NCBI RefSeq assembly: GCF_013177735.1
Contig: NZ_WOEZ01000102.1
Span: 1-64,000 of the forward strand
Source: Paraburkholderia elongata
GTDB lineage: Bacteria; Pseudomonadota; Gammaproteobacteria; Burkholderiales; Burkholderiaceae
DNA: 64,000 bases
Reading direction: 5' to 3'
Shown here: positions 46,290-55,983 of the stretch, piece after piece
Numbering within the stretch: position 1 is the stretch's first letter
Layout: each line of letters begins with the position of its first letter
Notes under the pieces: model-generated
The model's database searches: none
What the model saw: the letters and a program-made list of their open reading frames with translations, nothing else
What the model was told of the DNA's origin: nothing
Position numbers and translations under genes: made by a program

Positions 46290-47041
46290 GCGGCTTTCGC
46301 ACGCTGTTTTACAAGGAAATCCTGCGTTTCTGGAAGGTGTCGTTCCAGACCGTGCTGGCGCCGGTCATCACCGCGCTGCTGTATCTGACGATTTTCGGCC
46401 ACGCGTTGCGCGGTCACGTTGAGGTCTATCCTGGCGTCGAGTACACGAGCTTCCTGATTCCCGGCCTCGTGATGATGAGCGTGTTGCAGAACGCGTTTGC
46501 AAATAGCTCGTCTTCACTGATCCAGTCGAAGATCACCGGCAACCTGGTGTTCGTGCTGCTGCCGCCGCTCTCGCACTACGAGATGTTCGGCGCCTATGTG
46601 CTCGCTGCCGTGGCGCGCGGATTGGCGGTCGGCTTCGGCGTGTTCATCGTGACGATCTGGTTCGTGCCGGTCAGCTTCAGCGCGCCGCTTTACATCATCG
46701 CGTTCGCGATTTTCGGCGCGGCGATTCTCGGCACGCTCGGTTTGATCGCAGGCATCTGGGCCGAAAAGTTCGATCAGCTTGCTGCATTCCAAAACTTTCT
46801 GATTATGCCGCTCACGTTCCTCTCGGGCGTGTTCTACTCGACGCATACGCTGCCACCGGTGTGGCGCGAAGTGTCGCGGCTCAATCCCTTTTTCTACATG
46901 ATCGACGGCTTTCGCTACGGTTTCTTCGGGATGTCGGATATCAATCCGCTCGTGAGCCTTGCGATCGTTGCCGGTTTCTTTGTGGTGCTGGCCGTGGTGG
47001 CGATGCGCATGCTCGCTTCCGGCTACAAACTGCGCCACTGA
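46286..47041 (+). CDS. ABC-2 type transporter permease (YadH-like)
   Basis: A 251-residue membrane protein with six hydrophobic segments. FQTVLAPVITALLYLTIFGHAL near the start and MPLTFLSGVFYSTHTLPPVWREVSRLNPFFYMIDGFRYGFFG are typical of the ABC-2 permease family that exports polysaccharide, drugs or lipids. Co-translated with the ATPase. Confidence 0.92.
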   Translation: MSGFRTLFYKEILRFWKVSFQTVLAPVITALLYLTIFGHALRGHVEVYPGVEYTSFLIPGLVMMSVLQNAFANSSSSLIQSKITGNLVFVLLPPLSHYEMFGAYVLAAVARGLAVGFGVFIVTIWFVPVSFSAPLYIIAFAIFGAAILGTLGLIAGIWAEKFDQLAAFQNFLIMPLTFLSGVFYSTHTLPPVWREVSRLNPFFYMIDGFRYGFFGMSDINPLVSLAIVAGFFVVLAVVAMRMLASGYKLRH

Positions 47042-47056
47042 TCAGGAGCATCTCTT

Positions 47057-47296
47057 ATGTTGCCGACTCCCGAGCAGGTCAAGCAATACATCGCGGCTGG
47101 GCTCGCTTGCCAGCATCTCGAAGTCGAAGGCGACGGTCAGCATTTCTTTGCGACCATCGTCTCGCCGAGCTTCGAAGGCAAGCGTCTGATCCAGCGCCAT
47201 CAACTCGTGTACGCGGCGCTCGGCGACCGCATGCGCGAAGAAATCCACGCGCTCAGCATGAAGACGCTGACGCCCGCCGAATGGCAGACCGCGTAA
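47057..47296 (+). CDS. BolA/IbaG family protein
   Basis: A 79-residue protein of the BolA family. LACQHLEVEGDGQHFFATIVSPSFEGKRLIQRHQLVYAAL contains the conserved cysteine and histidine that can hold a shared Fe-S cluster with a monothiol glutaredoxin. The position just before murA is the conserved place of ibaG (yrbA). RBS AGGAG is present before the ATG. Confidence 0.9.
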   Translation: MLPTPEQVKQYIAAGLACQHLEVEGDGQHFFATIVSPSFEGKRLIQRHQLVYAALGDRMREEIHALSMKTLTPAEWQTA

Positions 47297-47407
47297 TCTG
47301 GAAATTTAGTGCGAATTACTCAAGAAGGGCGCGACGCCGGTAGCGGCGCGTCGAACACAGTCACAGCAGGCCCGGCTGAAGTCCGGGTCAATCAGGAACT
47401 GACAGGC

Positions 47408-48670
47408 ATGGATAAACTCGTCATTGAAGGTGGCTACCCGCTGTCGGGTGAAGTCGTCGTCTCAGGTGCCAAGAACGCGGCGTTGCCGATCCTGTGCGCG
47501 AGTCTGCTCAGCGCGGAGCCGGTGCATCTGGATAACGTGCCCGACTTGCAGGACGTGCGCACGATGCTGAAGCTGCTCGGTCAGATGGGCGTGCGCATCG
47601 AGAGCGGCGAGGGGCGCGTGTCTCTGGATGCGTCGAAGGTCGATAACCTCGTCGCGCCGTATGAACTCGTGAAGACTATGCGTGCGTCGATCCTGGTGCT
47701 CGGCCCGCTGGTTGCGCGCTTCGGTCACGCCAAGGTGTCGCTGCCGGGCGGCTGCGCAATCGGCGCGCGTCCGGTGGATCAGCACATCAAGGGTCTGCAG
47801 GCGATGGGCGCCGAGATCACGATCGAGCACGGCTTCATCGAAGCGCGTGCGAAGCGTCTGAAGGGCGCGCGCATCGTGACCGACATGATTACGGTGACGG
47901 GTACCGAAAACCTGCTGATGGCGGCGGTGCTGGCCGAGGGCGAGACGGTCATCGAGAACGCCGCGCGTGAGCCGGAAGTGGGCGACCTCGCGCATCTGCT
48001 GGTCGAGATGGGCGCGAAGATCGAAGGCATCGGCACCGACCGTCTGGTGATTCAGGGTGTCGACAAGCTGCATGGTGCAAAGCACACGGTGATTCCGGAT
48101 CGCATTGAAGCCGGCACGTTCCTGTGCGCGGTCGCTGCTGCCGGCGGCGATGTCACATTGCGTCGCGTGCGTCCGCTAATCCTTGAAGCAGTGACCGAAA
48201 AGCTGCGTGAAGCCGGTGTCTCGATCGAAGAAGGCGACGACTGGATGCGCGTGCGGATGGACAAGCGTCCGAGCGCGGTTAGCTTCCGCACGTCCGAATA
48301 CCCGGCGTTCCCGACCGATATGCAGGCGCAATTCATGGCGCTCAACACGATCGCGGACGGTACCTCGCAAGCCGTCGAGACGATCTTCGAAAACCGCTTC
48401 ATGCACGTGCAGGAATTGAACCGCCTCGGCGCGAGCATCACGATCGATGGCAACACCGCGCTCGTGACCGGCGTCGAGAAGCTGTCCGGCGCGAAGGTGA
48501 TGGCGACCGACCTGCGTGCTTCGGCGAGCCTCGTGATCGCCGCGCTGCGCGCCGAAGGCGAAACGCTGATCGACCGTATCTATCACCTGGATCGTGGTTA
48601 CGACCGGATGGAAACCAAGCTCAACGCCATCGGCGCCAAGGTGCGCCGCGTCGCCGGGAGCCAGGCATGA
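47408..48670 (+). CDS. murA: UDP-N-acetylglucosamine 1-carboxyvinyltransferase
   Basis: A 420-residue enzyme that transfers enolpyruvate from PEP to UDP-GlcNAc, the first committed step of peptidoglycan synthesis. Signatures are GGYPLSGEVVVSGAKNAALP and LPGGCAIGARPVDQHIKGL with the catalytic Cys near residue 115, so fosfomycin sensitivity at this site is expected. The frame opens 33 codons earlier at a GTG (47309), but the ATG at 47408 gives the normal length and N-terminus. Its stop overlaps the hisG ATG. Confidence 0.96.
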   Translation: MDKLVIEGGYPLSGEVVVSGAKNAALPILCASLLSAEPVHLDNVPDLQDVRTMLKLLGQMGVRIESGEGRVSLDASKVDNLVAPYELVKTMRASILVLGPLVARFGHAKVSLPGGCAIGARPVDQHIKGLQAMGAEITIEHGFIEARAKRLKGARIVTDMITVTGTENLLMAAVLAEGETVIENAAREPEVGDLAHLLVEMGAKIEGIGTDRLVIQGVDKLHGAKHTVIPDRIEAGTFLCAVAAAGGDVTLRRVRPLILEAVTEKLREAGVSIEEGDDWMRVRMDKRPSAVSFRTSEYPAFPTDMQAQFMALNTIADGTSQAVETIFENRFMHVQELNRLGASITIDGNTALVTGVEKLSGAKVMATDLRASASLVIAALRAEGETLIDRIYHLDRGYDRMETKLNAIGAKVRRVAGSQA

Positions 48671-49365
48671 GTTCGATGCCGCAAACTTCGTCTTCGCCGG
48701 CCGTGAGCGCACCGCTCACGCTGGCTTTGTCGAAAGGGCGTATCTTCGAAGAGACGCTGCCGCTGCTCGCCGCGGCCGGCATTGAAGTTGCCGAAGATCC
48801 GGAAACCTCGCGCAAGCTGATTCTGCCCACTACGGACGCGAACCTGCGCGTGATCATCGTGCGCGCCACGGACGTGCCGACCTACGTCGAATACGGCGCA
48901 GCCGACTTCGGCGTGGCAGGCAAGGACGTGCTGCTCGAGCACGGCGGCAGCGGGCTGTATCAGCCGGTCGACCTGGATATCGCGCGTTGCCGGATGTCGG
49001 TCGCAGTGGCGGCCGGTTTCGACTACGCGAACGCGGTGCGCCAGGGCGCACGCCTGCGCGTGGCGACCAAGTACGTTGAAACCGCACGCGAGCATTTTGC
49101 CGCCAAGGGCGTGCACGTCGACCTGATCAAGCTGTACGGCTCGATGGAACTGGCGCCGCTGGTCGGCCTCGCCGACGCGATCGTCGACCTGGTGAGTTCG
49201 GGCAATACCTTGCGCGCCAACAATCTTGTCGAGGTGGAAGAGATCATGCAGATTTCGTCGCGCCTCGTTGTGAACCAGGCGGCGCTGAAGCTCAAGCGCG
49301 CTGCGCTGCGGCCGATCCTCGATGCGTTCGAACGCGCGTCGAAGGCCGGCGCTGCGGCGGCCTGA
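48667..49365 (+). CDS. hisG: ATP phosphoribosyltransferase, short form
   Basis: A 232-residue catalytic subunit that joins ATP and PRPP at the start of histidine synthesis. LTLALSKGRIFEETLPLL, ESGTTLRANNL-like SSGNTLRANNL and VDLVSSG are family motifs. At 232 residues it is the short HisG form, which lacks the C-terminal regulatory domain and needs HisZ; no hisZ is in this window. It overlaps murA by four bases. Confidence 0.95.
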   Translation: MSSMPQTSSSPAVSAPLTLALSKGRIFEETLPLLAAAGIEVAEDPETSRKLILPTTDANLRVIIVRATDVPTYVEYGAADFGVAGKDVLLEHGGSGLYQPVDLDIARCRMSVAVAAGFDYANAVRQGARLRVATKYVETAREHFAAKGVHVDLIKLYGSMELAPLVGLADAIVDLVSSGNTLRANNLVEVEEIMQISSRLVVNQAALKLKRAALRPILDAFERASKAGAAAA

Positions 49366-49367
49366 AT

Positions 49368-49393
49368 AGTTTGACCACGCGCGTGGTCAAACT
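49368..49393. repeat. 26-bp perfect palindrome between hisG and hisD
   Basis: AGTTTGACCACGC (49368-49380) is followed with no spacer by its exact complement GCGTGGTCAAACT (49381-49393), then TTTAAC. It occupies almost half of the 60-base gap. The lack of a loop and of a proper T-run argue against a standard terminator. Confidence 0.9.
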
Positions 49394-49425
49394 TTAACGC
49401 GCGCCTTACCGAAACGGATACCCGT

Positions 49426-50757
49426 ATGTCTATCAAGATTCGCAAACTCGATTCCAGCGCGCCCGATTTTCACAAGGCGCTGCGCGCGGTGCTCGCGTTC
49501 GAGGCGAGTGAGGACGAAGCAATCGAGCGCTCGGTCGCGCAGATTCTGAATGACGTGAAGGCGCGCGGCGACGCTGCGGTGCTCGAGTACACGAACCGCT
49601 TCGACCGTGTCGAGGCGAAGAGCGTCGATGCGCTCGAATTGCCGATGTCCGAACTCGAAGCGGCGCTCGAAGGCCTCGAGCCGAAGCGCCGTGCGGCGCT
49701 CGAAGCGGCGGCGGCGCGCGTGCGCGGTTACCACGAGAAGCAGAAGATCGAGTGCGGCAGTCATAGCTGGCAGTACACGGAAGCCGACGGCACCGTGCTC
49801 GGCCAGAAGGTGACGCCGCTGGATCGCGCGGGTATCTATGTGCCGGGCGGCAAGGCGGCGTATCCCTCGTCGGTGCTGATGAACGCGATTCCGGCCCGCG
49901 TGGCCGGCGTGCGCGAAATCGTCATGGTCGTGCCGACGCCGGACGGCGTGAAAAATCCGCTGGTGCTGGCGGCTGCCCTGCTGGGCGGCGTGGATCGCGT
50001 GTTCACGATAGGCGGCGCGCAGGCGGTGGGCGCATTGGCGTACGGCACGGAAACGGTGCCCGCAGTCGACAAGATCTGCGGCCCGGGCAACGCCTATGTC
50101 GCGTCGGCCAAGCGCCGTGTGTTCGGCACGGTCGGTATCGACATGATCGCTGGGCCGTCGGAAATTCTCGTGCTGTGCGACGGCACGACGGACCCGCGTT
50201 GGATCGCGATGGATCTGTTCTCCCAAGCCGAGCACGACGAGCTCGCGCAATCCATCCTGCTGTGCCCGGACGATGCATTCATCGCCCGCGTGCGCGACGC
50301 GATCAACGAACTGTTGCCCACCATGCCGCGCCAGGACGTGATCCGCGCGTCGCTCGAAGGCCGCGGTGCGTTGATCAAGGTGCGCGATATGGCCGAAGCC
50401 TGCGCGATCGCCAACGAGATCGCACCGGAACACCTCGAAATTTCCGCGCTGGAGCCGCATCAATGGGGCCAGCTGATCCGCCATGCCGGTGCGATTTTCC
50501 TCGGCCGCTACACTAGCGAAAGCCTTGGCGACTACTGCGCGGGGCCGAATCACGTGCTGCCTACGTCGCGTACCGCGCGGTTCTCGTCGCCGTTGGGCGT
50601 CTATGATTTCTTCAAGCGTTCGAGCGTGATCGAGGTCAGTGCGGAAGGTGCGCAGACGCTCGGCGAGATCGCCGCTGAACTCGCCTACGGCGAAGGCCTG
50701 CAGGCGCATGCCCGCAGCGCCGAATACCGGATGCGGCAAAGCGGCGAGCGTGGCTGA
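49426..50757 (+). CDS. hisD: Histidinol dehydrogenase
   Basis: A 443-residue zinc enzyme that oxidises histidinol to histidine in two NAD-dependent steps. Motifs include IYVPGGKAAYPSSVLMNAIPA, IGGAQAVGALAYGT, DKICGPGNAYV, DLFSQAEHDELAQSILL and the zinc/catalytic YTSESLGDYCAGPNHVLPTS. Length is normal. Confidence 0.97.
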   Translation: MSIKIRKLDSSAPDFHKALRAVLAFEASEDEAIERSVAQILNDVKARGDAAVLEYTNRFDRVEAKSVDALELPMSELEAALEGLEPKRRAALEAAAARVRGYHEKQKIECGSHSWQYTEADGTVLGQKVTPLDRAGIYVPGGKAAYPSSVLMNAIPARVAGVREIVMVVPTPDGVKNPLVLAAALLGGVDRVFTIGGAQAVGALAYGTETVPAVDKICGPGNAYVASAKRRVFGTVGIDMIAGPSEILVLCDGTTDPRWIAMDLFSQAEHDELAQSILLCPDDAFIARVRDAINELLPTMPRQDVIRASLEGRGALIKVRDMAEACAIANEIAPEHLEISALEPHQWGQLIRHAGAIFLGRYTSESLGDYCAGPNHVLPTSRTARFSSPLGVYDFFKRSSVIEVSAEGAQTLGEIAAELAYGEGLQAHARSAEYRMRQSGERG

Positions 50758-50918
50758 CCGGTCAGGCGCGAGGCGAGCATCGAACCGATGCTCGCGAACT
50801 TGACCGACGGATTTCGCGCGGTTTCCCGTTAAATAACGACAATACAGACCAACCCGAGGCAATCCGCAAGCCGCCGATACCCGGCCGGCGTCTCCCGTGC
50901 GGCCCGGTCCACTGACTT

Positions 50919-51989
50919 ATGACGACACCTCAAGACATCATCCGCCGCGACGTACTCGCGATGACGAGCTATCCGGTTCCGGACGCCACGGGCTATATCA
51001 AGCTCGATGCGATGGAAAATCCGTTTCCGCTGCCACCGGTGCTTGCCGCCCATCTGGGCGAGCATCTGGCCGGTGTTGCGCTGAACCGCTACCCGGCGCC
51101 GCGCCCGGAAGCGCTGATCGAAAAGATCAAGCGCGTGATGAGCGTGCCCGCCGGTTGCGACGTGCTGCTCGGCAACGGCTCGGATGAAATCATCAGCATG
51201 GTGTCGGTGGCGTGCGCGAAGCCGGGCGCCAAGGTGCTCGCGCCGATGCCGGGTTTCGTGATGTATCAGATGTCGGCGAAGCTGGCGAATCTGGAATTCA
51301 TCGGCGTGCCGCTGAAGCCCGATTTCACGCTCGACACCGAAGCGATGCTGGCGGCGATCGCCGAGCATGAACCGGCGATCATCTATCTGGCCTATCCGAA
51401 CAACCCGACCGGCACGCTGTACGACGACGCTGACATGGAGCGCATCATCGCCGCGGCGAACAAAAGCCTTGTGGTGATCGACGAGGCGTACCAGCCGTTT
51501 GCGCAGCGAAGCTGGCTGCCGCGCGCCGATGCGTTCGATAACGTCGTGGTGATGCGTACCGTGTCGAAGCTCGGTCTGGCCGGCATCCGCCTGGGGTATC
51601 TGGTCGGCAAGCCCGCCTGGCTCACCGAATTCGACAAGGTGCGCCCGCCCTACAACACCAACGTGCTGACGCAAGCCGCCGCCGATTTCCTGCTCGACCA
51701 CGTCGATGTGCTCGACACCCAGGCCGCGCAGTTGCGCGAAGAACGCACGAAACTTGCGCAAGCCGTGGCCCAATTGCCGGGCGCCGAAGTGTTCCCGAGC
51801 GCCGGCAACTTCCTGCTGGTGCGAGTGCCTGACGCATCCGTTATGTTCGAAACGCTGCTGGCAGCACGGGTTCTGATCAAAAACGTGAGTAAAATGCATC
51901 CATTGCTGGTCAATTGTGTGCGTTTGACCGTCGGTTCGCCCGAAGAAAACGCCCAATTGATCGCCGGACTGAAACTCGTGCTGCACTGA
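50919..51989 (+). CDS. hisC: Histidinol-phosphate aminotransferase
   Basis: A 356-residue fold-I PLP aminotransferase. YIKLDAMENPFPLP near the start, NRYPAPRPEAL, LLGNGSDEII, YPNNPTGTLY, IDEAYQPFA and the PLP lysine in RTVSKLGLAGIRLGYLVG are typical HisC features. It lies 161 bases after hisD; the gap shows no gene. Confidence 0.96.
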   Translation: MTTPQDIIRRDVLAMTSYPVPDATGYIKLDAMENPFPLPPVLAAHLGEHLAGVALNRYPAPRPEALIEKIKRVMSVPAGCDVLLGNGSDEIISMVSVACAKPGAKVLAPMPGFVMYQMSAKLANLEFIGVPLKPDFTLDTEAMLAAIAEHEPAIIYLAYPNNPTGTLYDDADMERIIAAANKSLVVIDEAYQPFAQRSWLPRADAFDNVVVMRTVSKLGLAGIRLGYLVGKPAWLTEFDKVRPPYNTNVLTQAAADFLLDHVDVLDTQAAQLREERTKLAQAVAQLPGAEVFPSAGNFLLVRVPDASVMFETLLAARVLIKNVSKMHPLLVNCVRLTVGSPEENAQLIAGLKLVLH

Positions 51990-52103
51990 GAGGCGTGCCA
52001 AATGGCCGCGTGAGCGCTTTTCCCTACTGCGAAAGGCGCGCGCGGCCCGCCGTTTTCCCATCCCACACTACTATCGCTTTCTAGCTAGATTCGAGGAATT
52101 ACC

Positions 52104-52691
52104 ATGCGCCTTGCGGAAGTCGTTCGCAATACCAGCGAAACGCAGATCCGTGTGAAGATCAATCTGGACGGCACCGGTCAGCAGAAGCTGGCTACCGGTG
52201 TGCCGTTTCTTGATCACATGCTCGACCAGATCGCACGGCATGGATTGTTCGATCTCGACATCGAAGCGCATGGCGACCTGCATATCGACGACCACCACAC
52301 GGTCGAAGACGTCGGCATCACGCTCGGCCAGGCCGTCGCGAAGGCAATCGGCGATCGCAAGGGCATTCGCCGCTACGGTCATTCTTACGTGCCGCTCGAC
52401 GAAGCGCTGTCGCGCGTCGTGATCGACTTTTCCGGGCGTCCGGGCCTCGAATTCCATGTGCCGTTCACGCGCGCACGCATTGGCACATTCGACGTCGATC
52501 TCTCCATTGAATTTTTCCGCGGCTTCGTGAACCACGCCGGCGTTACGCTGCATATCGACAACCTGCGCGGCCTGAACGCCCATCATCAGATGGAAACGGT
52601 GTTCAAGGCGTTCGGGCGCGCATTGCGCATGGCCGTCGAACTGGACGAACGCGCGGCGGGACAGATTCCGTCGACCAAGGGCAGCCTTTAA
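52104..52691 (+). CDS. hisB: Imidazoleglycerol-phosphate dehydratase
   Basis: A 195-residue monofunctional dehydratase with the paired metal-binding histidine motifs DIDDHHTVEDVGI-like HIDDHHTVEDVG and DNLRGLNAHHQMETVFKAFGRAL. VPFLDHMLDQIARHG is also diagnostic. It has no histidinol phosphatase domain, unlike the enteric HisB. GAGGAATT precedes the ATG. Confidence 0.96.
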   Translation: MRLAEVVRNTSETQIRVKINLDGTGQQKLATGVPFLDHMLDQIARHGLFDLDIEAHGDLHIDDHHTVEDVGITLGQAVAKAIGDRKGIRRYGHSYVPLDEALSRVVIDFSGRPGLEFHVPFTRARIGTFDVDLSIEFFRGFVNHAGVTLHIDNLRGLNAHHQMETVFKAFGRALRMAVELDERAAGQIPSTKGSL

Positions 52692-52760
52692 GCGCTCATT
52701 TACCAGCTCATTTACCAGAATTAGAACCAGGACCGGTTGCGCTCGCGCGCCCGGTGTGCG

Positions 52761-53381
52761 ATGGATATTCTGAAGTCGTTTATTTCGCTGCTGGCGCTGA
52801 TCAATCCGGTCGGCGCCATCCCGTTCTTCATGAGCCTCACGGCGCATCAGGGCGACGCCGAGCGGCGCAGAACCATCCGCATCGCGGCGATTTCGGTGTT
52901 CTGTGTGATTGCGGTGACTACGCTGCTCGGACAGCAGATCATCAGCTTCTTCGGCATTTCGGTCGGGTCGCTCGAAGTGGGCGGCGGGATCATCATGCTG
53001 CTGATGGCGATCAACATGCTGAACGCGCAGATCGGCAACAGCCGTTCGACGCCGGAAGAGCGCCACGAAGCCGAGCAGAAGGACAACATCGCGGTCGTGC
53101 CGCTGGCAATCCCGCTGTTGACCGGCCCGGGCGCGATCAGCACCACGATCATCTACGCGGCCGGCTCGACACACTGGTACGACCGGCTGAGTCTGATCGC
53201 GATCGGTGCGGTGCTGGCGGCGATCTGCTTTTTTTCGCTGCGGCTCGCCGAACCGATTGCCCGCTGGGTAGGTCGCACGGGTATCAACATCGGCACGCGG
53301 CTCATGGGTTTGATGTTATCGGCGCTGGCGGTGGAATTCATCGTCGATGGATTGAAGGCATTGCTGCCTAACTTGAAATGA
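52761..53381 (+). CDS. MarC family membrane protein
   Basis: A 206-residue protein with six hydrophobic segments. FISLLALINPVGAIPFFMSLT, the middle NIAVVPLAIPLLTGPGAISTTII and the repeated half (LMGLMLSALAVEFIVDGLKALL) are signatures of the MarC/YchE family, of unknown transport function. It lies inside the his operon between hisB and hisH and overlaps hisH by four bases. This insertion is common in Burkholderiales. Confidence 0.9.
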   Translation: MDILKSFISLLALINPVGAIPFFMSLTAHQGDAERRRTIRIAAISVFCVIAVTTLLGQQIISFFGISVGSLEVGGGIIMLLMAINMLNAQIGNSRSTPEERHEAEQKDNIAVVPLAIPLLTGPGAISTTIIYAAGSTHWYDRLSLIAIGAVLAAICFFSLRLAEPIARWVGRTGINIGTRLMGLMLSALAVEFIVDGLKALLPNLK

Positions 53382-54019
53382 AAACTTCGATAGCGATTGT
53401 GGATTACGGAATGGGCAACCTGCGCTCGGTCGCCCAGGCACTGCGCAAAGCCGCGCCGGAGGCGGACGTGGCGATCGTCGATCGGCCCGAAGCGATCCGC
53501 TCGGCCGACCGCGTGGTGCTGCCCGGTCAGGGCGCCATGCCCGACTGCATGCGCAGTCTGGCCGAATCCGGCCTGCAGGAAGCGGTTATTGAAGCCTCGC
53601 GCACCAAGCCGCTGATGGGCGTGTGCGTCGGCGAGCAGATGCTGTTCGACTGGAGCGCCGAGGGCGATACGCCAGGCCTGGGCCTGTTGCCCGGCAAGGT
53701 CCTGCGCTTCGACCTGGAAGGCCAGGTGCAGGACGACGGCTCGCGCTTCAAGGTGCCGCAAATGGGCTGGAACCGCGTGCGCCAGGCGCAGCCGCATCCC
53801 TTGTGGGACGGCGTCGCGGACAACGCGTTCTTCTACTTCGTGCATAGCTATTACGTCGTGCCGGACAACGCCGCCCACACGTCGGGCGAAACGGTGTACG
53901 GTGTGCCCTTTACCTCGGCGGTGGCGCGGGATAACATCTTCGCGACCCAATTCCACCCGGAAAAGAGCGCCGAAGCGGGGCTGCGCGTGTATCGCAACTT
54001 CGTGCACTGGAACCCGTGA
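53378..54019 (+). CDS. hisH: Imidazole glycerol phosphate synthase subunit HisH
   Basis: A 213-residue class I glutamine amidotransferase that supplies ammonia to HisF. The nucleophile is Cys83 in MGVCVGEQM, with His and Glu in ATQFHPEKS near the end. VDYGMGNLRSV near the start is typical. The ATG overlaps the marC stop, so translation is coupled. Confidence 0.96.
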   Translation: MKTSIAIVDYGMGNLRSVAQALRKAAPEADVAIVDRPEAIRSADRVVLPGQGAMPDCMRSLAESGLQEAVIEASRTKPLMGVCVGEQMLFDWSAEGDTPGLGLLPGKVLRFDLEGQVQDDGSRFKVPQMGWNRVRQAQPHPLWDGVADNAFFYFVHSYYVVPDNAAHTSGETVYGVPFTSAVARDNIFATQFHPEKSAEAGLRVYRNFVHWNP

Positions 54020-54242
54020 GCGCCTTTCTTCATCCCGTTGCCGTGTGTCGTTCCGCCACAAGCGGGGCGTCGGCCGTGCGCTACAACCGCAGCAAGACGA
54101 TTTCGCTCCATGCGCTCCAATATGGCGCTCCGCAAGGGCGTCGAAAGAGTTGTACTAAACTAGCGAAACGGCGTCGTAGCGGGCTGGTTTGTCAGCCCCT
54201 GCCGCCGACCTTCAACCACCTCCCAGACAACACCCGATTGCT

Positions 54243-54995
54243 ATGCTGCTGATTCCCGCCATCGACCTGAAAGATGGTCACTGTGTACGCCTCAAACAGG
54301 GCGATATGGACCAGGCGACGATATTTTCCGAGGAACCGGCGGCGATGGCCCGGCATTGGGTCGACCGCGGCGCCCGCCGTCTGCACCTCGTCGACCTGAA
54401 TGGCGCGTTCGCCGGCAAGCCGAAAAATGAAGACGCGATTCGCGCGATCATCGAGGAAGTAGGGGGCGAGATCCCCGTCCAGCTGGGCGGCGGCATCCGT
54501 GACCTGAACACGATCGAGCGCTATCTGGACGACGGTTTGTCGTACGTCATCATCGGCACGGCTGCGGTGAAGAATCCGGGCTTCCTGCAGGATGCGTGCA
54601 CGGCTTTCGGCGGCCATATCATCGTCGGGCTGGATGCGAAAGACGGCAAGGTCGCCACCGACGGCTGGAGCAAGCTGACCGGCCATGAAGTGGCCGATCT
54701 GGCGCGCAAGTTCGAAGATTACGGCTGCGAGTCGATCATCTACACGGACATCGGCCGCGACGGCATGCTGCAAGGCATCAACATCGAAGCGACGGTGCGT
54801 CTCGCACGCGCGGTGAAGATTCCGGTGATCGCGAGCGGCGGTTTGTCGAACCTCACGGACATCGAGTCGCTGTGCGAAGTCGAGGACGAGGGCATCGAAG
54901 GCGTGATCTGCGGCCGGGCGATCTACTCGGGCGATCTGGACTTCGCGGCTGCGCAAACCCTCGCGGACCGGCTGCGCGAATCGGACGACGCTTAA
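54243..54995 (+). CDS. hisA: Phosphoribosylformimino-5-aminoimidazole carboxamide ribotide isomerase HisA
   Basis: A 250-residue TIM-barrel isomerase. LLIPAIDLKDGHCVRLKQGD carries the catalytic Asp of the first strand, LGGGIRDL and the YTDIGRDGMLQG region hold the second phosphate site. The start follows the family at 54243, since the frame before it (from 54189) has no similarity. The 223-base gap from hisH shows no gene. Confidence 0.96.
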   Translation: MLLIPAIDLKDGHCVRLKQGDMDQATIFSEEPAAMARHWVDRGARRLHLVDLNGAFAGKPKNEDAIRAIIEEVGGEIPVQLGGGIRDLNTIERYLDDGLSYVIIGTAAVKNPGFLQDACTAFGGHIIVGLDAKDGKVATDGWSKLTGHEVADLARKFEDYGCESIIYTDIGRDGMLQGINIEATVRLARAVKIPVIASGGLSNLTDIESLCEVEDEGIEGVICGRAIYSGDLDFAAAQTLADRLRESDDA

Positions 54996-55208
54996 GGTTC
55001 AACGCTTGAAGCGTCGCGGTCGACCCCGAATCGACGCAGTAGTGGACCTAAAAGCGGACGCAACGGCGCGTCCCGAAAGCGCGTCACGCCGCAGGTGTTT
55101 CTATTCGACACCCTTGCGGCCTGACGCGGCGAGCCGCGCCGGCACTGTGCCGCTCGTGAAGATTCAGGCGAGCGGCCTCATCAGCGGTATTGGCAGAATT
55201 GCAAGATC

Positions 55209-55982
55209 ATGGCTCTAGCTAAACGCATCATCCCCTGTCTCGACGTCACGGCTGGACGCGTGGTCAAGGGCGTCAACTTCGTCGAACTGCGCGACGCGGG
55301 CGATCCCGTAGAAATCGCGCGCCGCTACGACGATCAGGGCGCCGACGAACTCACCTTCCTCGATATCACCGCCACCTCCGACCAGCGCGACCTGATTCTG
55401 CCGATCATCGAAGCGGTCGCCTCCCAGGTGTTCATTCCGTTGACGGTCGGCGGCGGCGTGCGCGCTGTCGAAGACGTGCGGCGTCTGTTGAATGCGGGCG
55501 CCGACAAGATCAGCATGAACTCGTCGGCGGTCGCGAATCCGCAACTCGTGCGCGACGCGACGGACAAATACGGCTCGCAATGCATCGTCGTCGCAATCGA
55601 CGCAAAGCGCGTCTCCGCGGACGGCGAACCGCCGCGCTGGGAAGTCTTCACGCACGGCGGGCGCAAGGCCACCGGCCTCGAAGCCGTCGAATGGGCGCGC
55701 AAGATGGCCGAACTGGGCGCGGGCGAAATCCTGCTGACCAGCATGGACCGCGACGGCACCAAGAGCGGCTTCGATCTCGCGCTCACACGGGCGGTGTCCG
55801 ACGCGGTGTCGATTCCGGTGATCGCTTCGGGCGGCGTCGGCTCGCTGCAGCATCTGGCCGACGGCATCAAGAGCGGCCACGCGGACGCAGTGCTGGCCGC
55901 CAGCATCTTCCACTACGGCGAACACACCGTGGGCGAGGCCAAGCGCTTTATGGCCGATCAAGGCATTTCGGTGAGGTTGTGA
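55209..55982 (+). CDS. hisF: Imidazole glycerol phosphate synthase subunit HisF
   Basis: A 257-residue TIM-barrel cyclase that uses ammonia from HisH. IIPCLDVTAGRVVKGVNFVELRDAGDPVE, LTVGGGVRAVEDVRRLLNAGADKIS and MDRDGTKSGFD are diagnostic, with the catalytic Asp in CLDV and DRDG. The 213-base gap after hisA shows no convincing gene. Confidence 0.97.
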   Translation: MALAKRIIPCLDVTAGRVVKGVNFVELRDAGDPVEIARRYDDQGADELTFLDITATSDQRDLILPIIEAVASQVFIPLTVGGGVRAVEDVRRLLNAGADKISMNSSAVANPQLVRDATDKYGSQCIVVAIDAKRVSADGEPPRWEVFTHGGRKATGLEAVEWARKMAELGAGEILLTSMDRDGTKSGFDLALTRAVSDAVSIPVIASGGVGSLQHLADGIKSGHADAVLAASIFHYGEHTVGEAKRFMADQGISVRL

Positions 55983-55983
55983 C

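Noticed and set aside
47309..47407. N-terminal extension of MurA from a GTG start
   Set aside because: The 33 extra residues have no family similarity, and the ATG at 47408 gives the usual length and first residues.
50829..52061. 410-codon minus-strand frame over hisC
   Set aside because: Antisense shadow of hisC, which has the full set of aminotransferase motifs on the plus strand.
55006..55218. 70-codon frame between hisA and hisF
   Set aside because: Basic, low-quality composition without a ribosome-binding site or recognisable motif; it overlaps the hisF start and is likely chance.
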